Source of the DNA: Bacillota bacterium
Lineage (GTDB): Bacteria > Bacillota > Clostridia > Acetivibrionales > DTU013
Direction of reading: 5' to 3'
NCBI GenBank assembly: GCA_023433505.1
Contig: JAEZCO010000007.1
Span: forward strand, 1-64,000
Length of the DNA stretch: 64,000 nucleotides
Shown here: positions 54,018 through 62,641 of the stretch, piece by piece
How the letters are laid out: the number at the start of each line of letters is the position of its first letter
Position numbering within the stretch: position 1 is the first letter of the stretch
Program-made: the position numbers and the translations under genes
Notes under the pieces: generated by a model
What the model was told of the DNA's origin: nothing
The model's input: only the letters and a program-made list of their open reading frames with translations
The model's database searches: none

Positions 54018-56794
54018 TGCACTGCCGCCCCCTTACCTTTTCTATACGAATATTTGAGCATGACCTTCCCTCCGATGCCGGAAGGCAGCGGTTGTTTAAC
54101 CAGTTCTCTTTCCTTCTGCGGATACAGCCGCTTTTTTCTGATCTGGCGGATTGTCTCCGTAAAATAAGGCCACTCCTCCGCCACTGCCCGGGATTCGCCC
54201 TTCTCTGCCCTATCAGGCCTAATGGCGTCGTTGATCCAGAGATTCACAACCTTGACGGCAAGCTCATTGGCTCCTTCCCTTAAAAGAGGCCGGATATCCA
54301 TTTCTCTGGGTGCTTTCCATAAAACCCCCGCCTTTTTTTCATTGACCCATATTTCCGCGGTTTCCCCCACCTTCTCAAAGGAAAGGAAAACTTCGCCGCT
54401 TTCCAGCATTTCGCGGTCAACCGTAACCGTCTTGCGGTAGATACCTTCCCCTGTGCAATATTTCAGACAAGGAATCTGCTCCCATGTAAACGCAACGTCC
54501 ATTTCCGTTTCAAACTTTTCTGCAGGCATAGAAAAACGCCACCCCGCCGATATGTCAAGGAGCCCGAGGTTTTGCGGCTTTCCGTCTCTTTTGTGCTCCC
54601 TTTGGGGAATGTCGCCGTCAAACAGCACCACCAAGGATTGGAACGGTTCAAACTCAATGGAAAGCTCCGTCCGTCCGGTTTTACCGGAATACCGGACCTC
54701 CCCGGGGGTGATTATCTTCCCTGAGAGTGGGTCCAATACCATGCTTCCCATGCCTGTAATTTTAAAATCCAGGCAGGCGCGGCAGCTCTTTTCACTCACG
54801 TTTGAAACAAAATAAATATCCGTGCTTCCATCCACTCTGTGAATATATCCTATGGAGCCATTGCCCTTTTCAACACGCAAATCAGGCGCAAGGATCCTGT
54901 CCAACGCCCCCGTTATCCCCGTAGTTTTGTCGGAGGTGAGAATTGTTCTGCCCTTCCCCGTTTCCCGCCACCGGTCTTTTTCCCCGTTAAAAATTTCATC
55001 CATGATCTTCTTCACAACCTGCCCATCTCCGCTCCCGGGGGAATATCCGCATCCTTTTTCAGGGATGCAGCCCGCAGCCACGAGGATTCCGCCCTGCTCG
55101 ACATATTCTTTAAGTCTGCGCGCAGTATCCGGAGGCAGCCTGTGTACCTCGGGCAGAATGATTGCCCGGTAAGTGTTCTGATTTACGGTAAGCCCATTCC
55201 GGCATATGTTTTACGGCAATGTTACGGCTTCATCATTGATAAAATCAAAGAAATACCCGTTCCGGCTCAAATGGTTCACTATCTCCCGCCCTATATACTC
55301 GTCAAGTTTCATGGCGAGGTGCAGGTCTCCGATAGGATTTGAAGACCATATATCCGCCTGGGGAAGATACACGGCAACCTCCGCGACATTTCTTCCCCTG
55401 CGTAAAAATGCGCAGACTCTTTGAATATATTGGCCCAATTCTCTGTAATAAGGCCACCAGGTATTGAGATGGCATATGTGGGAGGAAGCGTAAAACGCCC
55501 ATCCCGGCGCCTGTATCGATTCAGGCGTGTACGCATAGCCGTGGTTAACAATCATATTCATCCCATCGAGAAAAATAGCGTCCACCGCCGATTTCATCTG
55601 TTCAAGGGTTTCCATATACCTGGGCACCCTCAGCCAGGTAAACGATTCATTGGAGACAATGGGCTTTCCATATACATGCGCCGCAGAGGACGCAAGCTTC
55701 CGGTGAACAGTATTCACCTCAAGCCGGTCTCCCTCGCCAAAGGTCTCTCCTTCGGGTATATCCGCCGCCGCATATGCCTTCAATATGTCGCCCCATGTTC
55801 CATGGGCCTGTATTCTGGAATATGAACCGTTGGCCCTGCACCAGTCAGCAAAAGGATAGAAGAAGTTTTCCAGGGTGAGCTCCGACATGGTTTTGTAGTA
55901 ATCATACCTTATCTCCGGCGTTAGCTCTCCTACTTCCCCCCATAGGGCATAAACATGGGGGGTAAGGTCATAGCCCCTTCGCTTGCGGAACTCCTCCATA
56001 AGGGCTTCGGTCCAATTGTGCCCTTCCAGCTCGATGGAGTCACAAAAAAAAGAGCGAATCCTGGATTTCCCAAGTTTTTTAATAATGGGGGACCCTGCAT
56101 TCCAGAAAAAATAATCCGATACATCTTTTCTGCAATGATCCATTGCATAGCCTGCCATATTGGGAGCGGGTATACCGGTAAGCTGCCGGTATTTCTGGAT
56201 ATAAAGGACAATAACCTTCCAATTGCCTGCAGGAATATCGACGTTTTCAATGTACTTGCCATACTCCCAGCCATAAAGGTACCGCGTTTCAAGCCGTTCT
56301 GTCAGATCAAGAATGCTTTCCTCAACCATTCTCCCCTGCTCCATCCGGCCCATAACAACCCTGACGATCCTTCCGGTGATCCTTGAGGTGAAATCATAGT
56401 CGAATCTGCAGGGTCCGTATAGGTCTATCTGGGTAAGCTGGGCTTGCTGTGCGGACATCTCATGGGTTATGAACGGACCGCCGTACGGCCAGGAGGAGCC
56501 CAGCGTGAAATCTACTTCCATGTGCATTTTCTCAGCCGTCTCTACCGTATATTCCAGTAAGTCGAAAAACTCGGGAGAAAAATACGGTATATTTTTAATC
56601 CCCAGCTCCGTATTATCCATCTCCAGGGGATAAAGCACCTGGACCTCCACGCTCCCGATGCAGGCGTCCTTCATATGCGCCAGCTGCTTTTTTATTCCTT
56701 CCCGGGTTACGGCGGCGCCGTACCACCACCATCGTGTGCATCCTCTGGCTTCTTCCGGCGGTTTCTCCAGCAAATCCAAATAAGCTTTTATCAT
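54014..56794 (-). pseudogene. GH106-like alpha-L-rhamnosidase interrupted by one in-frame TAA
   Basis: One continuous 927-codon frame runs from ATG 56794 to TGA 54014 and is broken only by TAA at 55211-55213 (after about residue 527). The N-terminal part starts LLEKPPEEARGCTRWWWYGAAVTREG and continues with the GH106-type FTLGSSWPYGGPF and NESFTWLRVPRYMETLEQMK regions. After the stop the frame goes on with IILPEVHRLPPDTARRLKEY and a C-terminal galactose-binding-like beta domain (EIWVNEKKAGVLWKAPREMD). GH106 enzymes remove alpha-L-rhamnose. Both ends overlap their neighbours by ATGA, so the operon is otherwise intact. A recent nonsense mutation, a sequencing error, or read-through are the possibilities. 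No signal peptide, so cytosolic. Confidence 0.8.
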
Positions 56795-58746
56795 CGTCCC
56801 CACTTTGCGCTTTCTCCCGGATTTAAACGGATGCCTGCCTTTGCGGCTGCTTCACCGGGAAACAACGAGTCCTCCGGGCTTATATTATACCAGTTGTCAT
56901 GAACGCTGACTCTTTCAGGTCCTCCGGTGAGTCCGGCGTCATGGAAAAAACATGGGATTGCAACATTATACACAATATTTTCATAAACATCAAAACCTCC
57001 GCTGCACTCATCCATATAAATACCGCCTGGAAATCCTTTTTGCTCAATGAGCCTTCTGGTTTCCTCACCATCGACGGCACCTAGGACCAGGTATCCATCC
57101 TCATAGCCCTTTCCCGAAAATCCTCCGTTATCATGGACATGGTTTCCCCGGATGACCGAATCCGGCTGCATGGAAAGCGTATAAATGCCGGCTCCGTCAT
57201 GAAGCCTTTGAAGCACATGATGGATATGGTTATACTCGATTCTATTCCCCTTTGCCGATGTGGGTTCATTAAACCGCGGGTAATAAGCCGGGGGAAAATT
57301 ATGCGTCCTATTGTCGCAGCCCTGGTCGAAGAAGCCCCAGCCCCAGCCCAAGGAGATGCCTATATAGCCGGTGTTGCATATCTCGTTGTGCCGGATCTGG
57401 GTCCCTTCGGTGTATCCTGCAAGTATTCCTGTGCCTCCCTTGCAGTCGATGCCGATATGGTGGATCAGATTGTCGCTGATCAGGTTTCCTTTTACTTTTA
57501 TTCCATCCTCGGCTGGGTGGGCGGCTTCGATGGAAAATTCACCGATTTGTATGCCGCTTCCCCCGATATTTTTAAATTCGCAGCGGCGTATTTCATTATT
57601 GACTGAGCCCTTGCCCATATCAATGGCATTGCTGCCCAGCAGACTGAAGGTGCAGCCTTCAAAGACAATGCCGTGCGCAGCCTCCAAGACAACGGCGGAT
57701 GCCGTTTTTTTGTGGTAGGAATGCAGCATGAGATCGTCACAAGGATCTTTGATCAGATTCGACTGTATTTCCGCATGACCCGTCAAACCCGGAGCAAGCC
57801 AGGAGGAATAGACAAAGCAAAGTCCCCTGAACACGATGTCCTGTACGGGAGTCCCGATGGCGCCCTTCACTTCCAGCAAGGTCTCCACCATGGGCAGCAC
57901 CGCTTCCGTGCTCTCCGGCTCCTCTCCCTCCAGAGGGATATAAAAAATCTCACGGGATCGCCGGTCGAAATACCACTGCCCCGGCTTCTCCATCAATTCA
58001 AAAACATTCTCAATGTAGTTTGGCGCCCCGATCTGCACTCCCGGCTTAATCTGGCAATCCCGGAAGCACGGCATCCGCATCCTGGCCACAGCCCCGGTTT
58101 CGGTTCTCCGGATTTCCTCCACGGGACAAATCACATGGGTCCAGCCTACATCGTAAATAAACTCTATGTCCTGTTGGTTGACCCATTCAGCCATGGACCC
58201 GTCAGATAAGCGGTATCCTCCGTAGATGGGCGTCACCCCCTTGTGCCAGACATCAAATTCCCCTATCGGGTCACAAAACTGCATGCTTGTGTCATTGACC
58301 ACATCCCAGGCCCGGTTCTGCCTGTATTCGGTGCGGGGCCTTTCAGCGAGCCTGCCGTTAACATAGAGCTGCCGGGCATATTCTACGTCGGGTACGTGAA
58401 GCTTCCAGAGTTCTTTGATTTTTTCATGCCGGACCCTTTCCCAGCCTTTCAATACCCTTCCGCCGCTGATAAAAACCTCTTCCCCCGGATATGCCGTAAA
58501 AACTGCAGGATTCCCTTCACTGCCGGAATCCTCCGCTTTCAGGCAGATGCTCCGGGATAACTCATAGGTTCCCCCTCTCAGGTATACCGCAGCAGCTCCT
58601 TTTTCTTTCTTCCTCTCCCTCAGTGTGTCTCTGGCTCGCTCTATGGTTTTAAAAGGCCTTTCGACGGTGCCGGGATGATCATCGTTTCCTTCCGGCGATA
58701 CGTAAAAGGCCATGCCCGGTGTATCGATACTTTTCAATGGATTCAT
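56791..58746 (-). CDS. Right-handed beta-helix glycan-active protein (GH141/pectate-lyase-like)
   Basis: This 651-residue protein begins with the signature YVSPEGNDDHPGTVERPFKTIERARD known from parallel beta-helix hydrolases of the GH141 type. A long run of short repeats follows (NAIDMGKGSVNNEIRRCEFKNIGGSGIQIG, NLISDNLIHHIGIDCKGGTGI, NRIEYNHIHHVLQRLHDGAGIY). GH141 includes fucosidase and xylanase activities on complex pectins; related folds include pectate lyases. The subfamily cannot be fixed by eye. No signal peptide. ATG at 58746 follows GGAGGTG; the GTG at 58758 lies inside that site. Its stop overlaps the ATG of the rhamnosidase-like gene by ATGA. Confidence 0.78.
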   Translation of the reverse strand: MNPLKSIDTPGMAFYVSPEGNDDHPGTVERPFKTIERARDTLRERKKEKGAAAVYLRGGTYELSRSICLKAEDSGSEGNPAVFTAYPGEEVFISGGRVLKGWERVRHEKIKELWKLHVPDVEYARQLYVNGRLAERPRTEYRQNRAWDVVNDTSMQFCDPIGEFDVWHKGVTPIYGGYRLSDGSMAEWVNQQDIEFIYDVGWTHVICPVEEIRRTETGAVARMRMPCFRDCQIKPGVQIGAPNYIENVFELMEKPGQWYFDRRSREIFYIPLEGEEPESTEAVLPMVETLLEVKGAIGTPVQDIVFRGLCFVYSSWLAPGLTGHAEIQSNLIKDPCDDLMLHSYHKKTASAVVLEAAHGIVFEGCTFSLLGSNAIDMGKGSVNNEIRRCEFKNIGGSGIQIGEFSIEAAHPAEDGIKVKGNLISDNLIHHIGIDCKGGTGILAGYTEGTQIRHNEICNTGYIGISLGWGWGFFDQGCDNRTHNFPPAYYPRFNEPTSAKGNRIEYNHIHHVLQRLHDGAGIYTLSMQPDSVIRGNHVHDNGGFSGKGYEDGYLVLGAVDGEETRRLIEQKGFPGGIYMDECSGGFDVYENIVYNVAIPCFFHDAGLTGGPERVSVHDNWYNISPEDSLFPGEAAAKAGIRLNPGESAKWGR

Positions 58747-58795
58747 AAATGCAAGCACCTCCGATTTTCATAACAAAATGAACGGGAAGCAGCCA

Positions 58796-58828
58796 GAAAA
58801 GTGAGCGGCAGCTGCCGTCTCACTTTTC
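58796..58828 (-). terminator. Intercistronic hairpin after the second binding-protein gene
   Basis: GAAAAGTGAG (58796-58805) pairs with CTCACTTTTC (58819-58828), extended by CGGCAG/CTGCCG. It has no long T-run and lies between the binding-protein gene and the beta-helix gene. A matching arrangement is at 20886-20923. Likely sets different expression levels for binding protein and enzymes. Confidence 0.55.
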
Positions 58829-58849
58829 CGATACCTCCATACGGGCATC

Positions 58850-60616
58850 CTACTGGTATTGCTTTGCTTCTGTAATCGCCTGATTCTGCGCCTGCAGCCA
58901 GAAGGCATCGGACTTGTCCAGTCCCTTTTGCCTGCATTCTGCAATAATGGCCTTTTTGCCTGCTGCAAAAGCCTCATCTGTTTTTGCGATCAGCAATTTT
59001 GGCAGTTCTACCCCCAGATAATCGTTAATGCCCTTGTCGATGGCCTTGATTTCATCCGGAGCCGTGGATAACACTGAAGTGATGGTCCCGTTAAAGGTCG
59101 ATTTCTCCAGGTAAGCATATTTATCTACCATATTGGCAATGCCATAATGCTCGCAATAAGCTTTTTCAAAAGGATTCAAGTCTACAGGGACCTCATAGTG
59201 CGTCGTATCGCTCCACAGGCTTACCGGCAGATTGTATTGGGGATCGACGAAATCCGGACCCAGGCCGGAAAAATTATTGTACTTTTTAATACCGGTATTA
59301 ATGGTCCAATTCGTATCTGTCTTTTGTTTGTCAACCTCGGAGGGCGGAATTACCAGTTTGCCGTCCTTTTCCACATAGTTTGTTCCCAGGATCCCGCTCA
59401 GGACGGTACGTGCGCCTTCAGCCGAGAACAGATAATTCATAAGCCGCATGGCAGCTCCGGGGTTGGAGGAGGCTTTTGGAATCGTCCACAGGCGGTAGGA
59501 TACGCCCATGGGCGAAGCTGTGCCTTCCGCGAATACTTTGGAATTCATGGGTACGATTTCATAGCCTTTTCCTTCGGGATTCAGCTTTTTATTGATGTCG
59601 CCGTACGCCCAGTTCCACATGCTGCTCAATACGCGGTCGTCCGTGGCCTTTTGCACAACATTGTCCCATTTATTGGTAAAGGTGTCGGGGTCCAGCAATT
59701 TCATTTTATTGGCCTTGTAATAGAACTCAACAGCTTCCCAAAGGGCCGAATCCTCGCTGGCCACGCTGGAACGGACCGTGTCCTTTTCCATATCATATTC
59801 CGTGAAGCCTGCCCGTCCCGTTACGATGCTCTGCCCTTCCAATGACTTGCAGATGTCTCCTGTATGCTGGAATGCAGCCAGCCACCCCCATTCAAAAAAC
59901 AGTGAGAAGCCATAGCGCTTTTTCCCGTCGTCCGTCGTCGGATGCTTTGCCAGCATGTCGGAGACCAGCTTTAACCAGTCGTCCCTGCTTTTCAACTGGG
60001 GATATCCCAGCTCTGCGTAATAATCCCAGCGGAGTAACGGGCCTATTCCCGAATCCGAACCTTTGGCCGGAGTCGGATCGATGTACCCCTGGACCGCATA
60101 CAGCTTTCCATCTCCATTGCTGTAATATTTTCTGTCGAAGTCCAGAATTTTCCCCAATTTGGAGATATCGGGACCGTCGGTCTGGATGAGATCATCCAGA
60201 GGCAGCAGCATATTGCCTTGAAGCATGGTCTTGACAATATCGGGAGCCGTCTGGGCGCTGGTCTTGTCAACGACCAGCAAATCCGGCAGGTCACCGCTGG
60301 CCAGCATGGCATTGAACTTTGCATCATCGGGATGCGCGTCCAGATCAATGGTAACTCCCGTCACCCGCTGGATTTCCTTGGAAACCGGATCATCCTGCAC
60401 GCCGTCGGTCAGCGAATACCCTGTTGCCGGTCCGTAAAGCTTCAGCGTGACTTTTTCCGGCGCCGCCTCTGTTCCCGCCTGGGTTTGCGTCAGTGCCGCG
60501 CTCTGTGCCGAGCTTCCTCCGGCGCTTTCCTGCTTTCCGGCACACCCGGCCAGGGATATGCTTACCGTAAAAATCACCGCTAGCAGGAGTGCCATTGTTT
60601 TGATTGCCTTTTTCAT
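58850..60616 (-). CDS. Extracellular solute-binding lipoprotein, LplA-like
   Basis: This 588-residue lipoprotein has the lipobox ISLAGC (Cys25), a Gln/Thr/Ala-rich spacer, and the large oligosaccharide-binding domain (VTGVTIDLDAHPDDAKFNAMLASGDLPDLLVV; MNYLFSAEGARTVLSGILGTNY near the hinge). It delivers sugar to the two permeases encoded upstream at 60734-62624. ATG at 60616 is ten bases after GGAGG; an ATG at 60625 is too close to that site. It belongs to the same COG1653-like group as 20939-22648 but is clearly a different protein. Confidence 0.93.
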   Translation of the reverse strand: MKKAIKTMALLLAVIFTVSISLAGCAGKQESAGGSSAQSAALTQTQAGTEAAPEKVTLKLYGPATGYSLTDGVQDDPVSKEIQRVTGVTIDLDAHPDDAKFNAMLASGDLPDLLVVDKTSAQTAPDIVKTMLQGNMLLPLDDLIQTDGPDISKLGKILDFDRKYYSNGDGKLYAVQGYIDPTPAKGSDSGIGPLLRWDYYAELGYPQLKSRDDWLKLVSDMLAKHPTTDDGKKRYGFSLFFEWGWLAAFQHTGDICKSLEGQSIVTGRAGFTEYDMEKDTVRSSVASEDSALWEAVEFYYKANKMKLLDPDTFTNKWDNVVQKATDDRVLSSMWNWAYGDINKKLNPEGKGYEIVPMNSKVFAEGTASPMGVSYRLWTIPKASSNPGAAMRLMNYLFSAEGARTVLSGILGTNYVEKDGKLVIPPSEVDKQKTDTNWTINTGIKKYNNFSGLGPDFVDPQYNLPVSLWSDTTHYEVPVDLNPFEKAYCEHYGIANMVDKYAYLEKSTFNGTITSVLSTAPDEIKAIDKGINDYLGVELPKLLIAKTDEAFAAGKKAIIAECRQKGLDKSDAFWLQAQNQAITEAKQYQ

Positions 60617-60733
60617 GCTATTCATTCCTCCCTAAAAATTTTTTGGATGGTTGAAGCACTTCAACCTCCGTTATTTTAAGACCCTTAGGGTCCAAAAATC
60701 GCCGTATGAACCGCCTTGCTGCGACTTCCGCAG

Positions 60734-61666
60734 CTATCCCTTGACAGCCCCCAGCATGATCCCCTTGATAAAATACCGCTGCATAAAGGGGTACACCAGT
60801 AAGATCGGAATAATGGTCACCATGGTGATGGTCATTCGAATGGCCATTGGCGTGATGGAAATTTTTTTAAGCATATCAAAGTTTTGTTCCCGCTGCATCG
60901 CCCTGGAGATGGCCTCCGACTGATTCAGGATATCCAGCAGAAGCAGCTGCAGTGTCTGCAGCCTTGGATTGCGTACAAGGTAGAAATTATCCGTCCATGA
61001 ATTCCACTGGGATACCGCACTGAAGACACCCACTGCCGCCAGCACGGGAATGCTCAGGGGCAGGATCAGGCTTATAAATATCTGAAGGGAATTGGCTCCA
61101 TCAATGAATGCAGACTCTTCCAGCGACGGCGGAAATTGCTCAATATAAGTTTTGATAAGGATTACAAAATAGGGGGCGACGGCCGCGGGCAAAATGTATA
61201 GCAGATAATTGTCCTTCAAGCCGTAGAAGCGCATAACAATGTACCAGGGGATCAATCCGGCGCTGATATACATACTCACAATCATAATGCGGTACATGAG
61301 TTTTCTGCCTTTTAGCTGGCCCTTCGTCAATACGTAGGCAAACATGGAGGAGAAGAACAGGGTGACGAGGGTCCCGATAATTGCCCTGGAGGCTGAGATC
61401 ATAAACGCGCCGTAGATGGTTTTGAAGCTGAAAACAACGCTATAATGCTGCAGTGTAAAGCCTTTCGGCAACAATCCCAGACCGCTGGCCGCCTGTTTTG
61501 AATCACTGAGTGAGAAGATGAATACATACCAGAAGGGATACACGCACATCAATGCAAAAGCTGACAGCAGCAGACCGAATATCAGCGGAAAGAGCCAATC
61601 GCCCGCTTTGCTTTCCTTCGTGAAATGCCGATTCTTTTTTGCCGTGGATTGAAAAAACTTTTTCAT
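60734..61666 (-). CDS. Carbohydrate ABC transporter permease, YtcP/MalG type
   Basis: This 310-residue permease has six predicted helices, the EAA loop LEESAFIDGANSLQIFISLILPLSIPVLAAV, and the terminal YFIKGIMLGAVKG. It pairs with the LplB-type protein encoded 22 bases upstream. GGGAGG is the ribosome site. As in the first locus no ATPase gene is nearby, so a shared MsmX-type ATPase is expected elsewhere. Confidence 0.93.
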   Translation of the reverse strand: MKKFFQSTAKKNRHFTKESKAGDWLFPLIFGLLLSAFALMCVYPFWYVFIFSLSDSKQAASGLGLLPKGFTLQHYSVVFSFKTIYGAFMISASRAIIGTLVTLFFSSMFAYVLTKGQLKGRKLMYRIMIVSMYISAGLIPWYIVMRFYGLKDNYLLYILPAAVAPYFVILIKTYIEQFPPSLEESAFIDGANSLQIFISLILPLSIPVLAAVGVFSAVSQWNSWTDNFYLVRNPRLQTLQLLLLDILNQSEAISRAMQREQNFDMLKKISITPMAIRMTITMVTIIPILLVYPFMQRYFIKGIMLGAVKG

Positions 61667-61688
61667 GCCGACCTCCCGTGAAAATGGT

Positions 61689-62624
61689 TTAAAGGATTGA
61701 ATGGTCGCTGGTTTTGCGAGCGAGCATGTTCACCGAAAACAAGAGCGTCACGCTCACCGCTGTCTTAAAAATCCCCACCGCAGTGGAAAAGGAATAATCT
61801 CCGCCCTCCATGCCGATTTTATATACATACAGGTCCAGAACCTGGATATGGCTGTGTACTAAGGGGTTGTAAAAGACATAATACTGTTCAAAGCCGTTGT
61901 TGAGGATGCTTCCAACGGACAGCAGAAGCAATACGAGATATGTCGAAAGGATACCGGGAATTTTGATATGCCATATGCGGCGGAACCTGCCGGCTCCGTC
62001 CACAGCTGCAGCATCATACAATTCCGTATCGATTCCGCTTATTGCCGCAAAATATATAATCGAATTAAATCCCAGACCCTTCCAAAGGTTGATACCCGTC
62101 TGCAGAAACCAGACGGCATTGCTGCTTCCCAGAAGGTTCAGCGGCTGACGGGTCAGGCCTGTATGCAGCAGGAGCTGATTCAGAAAGCCGTCGTCGACGG
62201 AGAAGATAATCATTGAAATGGAATAGACAATGATCCAGCTGATAAAATTGGGGAAGGTCGTAGTCGTCTGAATTATGCTCCTGAAATAGCGGTTCTTCAT
62301 TTCGGAGAGGATAATGGCAAAAAGGGCCGGAACCGGCGTCAGAGCCAGGCCCATAAAGCTTAATACCAGGGTGTTCCTCAGTACGGGTACGATCTCCGAG
62401 GAGCTGAAGATTCTGGCGAAGTTTGCCAGGCCGATAAATTGGCTCTGAAATATGCCCTTGCCGGGTTGAAACCTTATAAACGCATAGGTCCAGCCGAAAA
62501 GCGGGACATAACTGAACAGGACGACCAGAACAATGCAGGGGAGCGCCATCATCATCAAAATCGAAGGATTGGAAAGGCGGAAGCCTGCCCCGCTGTTTCG
62601 GTTATCCTTTATTTTCGTTTGCAT
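61689..62624 (-). CDS. Carbohydrate ABC transporter permease, LplB type
   Basis: This 311-residue permease has six predicted helices and the EAA loop ELYDAAAVDGAGRFRRIWHIKIPGI. The ATG at 62624 has AAAGGAG eight bases upstream and starts the family N-terminus MQTKIKDNRNSG. The stop of the preceding DUF6067-like gene overlaps its ribosome-site region, so translation is probably coupled. It works with 60734-61666 and the 58850-60616 lipoprotein. Confidence 0.92.
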   Translation of the reverse strand: MQTKIKDNRNSGAGFRLSNPSILMMMALPCIVLVVLFSYVPLFGWTYAFIRFQPGKGIFQSQFIGLANFARIFSSSEIVPVLRNTLVLSFMGLALTPVPALFAIILSEMKNRYFRSIIQTTTTFPNFISWIIVYSISMIIFSVDDGFLNQLLLHTGLTRQPLNLLGSSNAVWFLQTGINLWKGLGFNSIIYFAAISGIDTELYDAAAVDGAGRFRRIWHIKIPGILSTYLVLLLLSVGSILNNGFEQYYVFYNPLVHSHIQVLDLYVYKIGMEGGDYSFSTAVGIFKTAVSVTLLFSVNMLARKTSDHSIL

Positions 62625-62641
62625 GCCCGAATCTCCTTTCA

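Noticed and set aside
54014..55081. Separate gene starting at a GTG after the break in the rhamnosidase-like gene
   Set aside because: The frame is the same as the upstream half and homologous-looking sequence continues right up to the TAA, so this is the second half of one broken gene.
59147..59845. 232-codon plus-strand frame
   Set aside because: It is antisense to the binding lipoprotein gene and is a reading-frame shadow.
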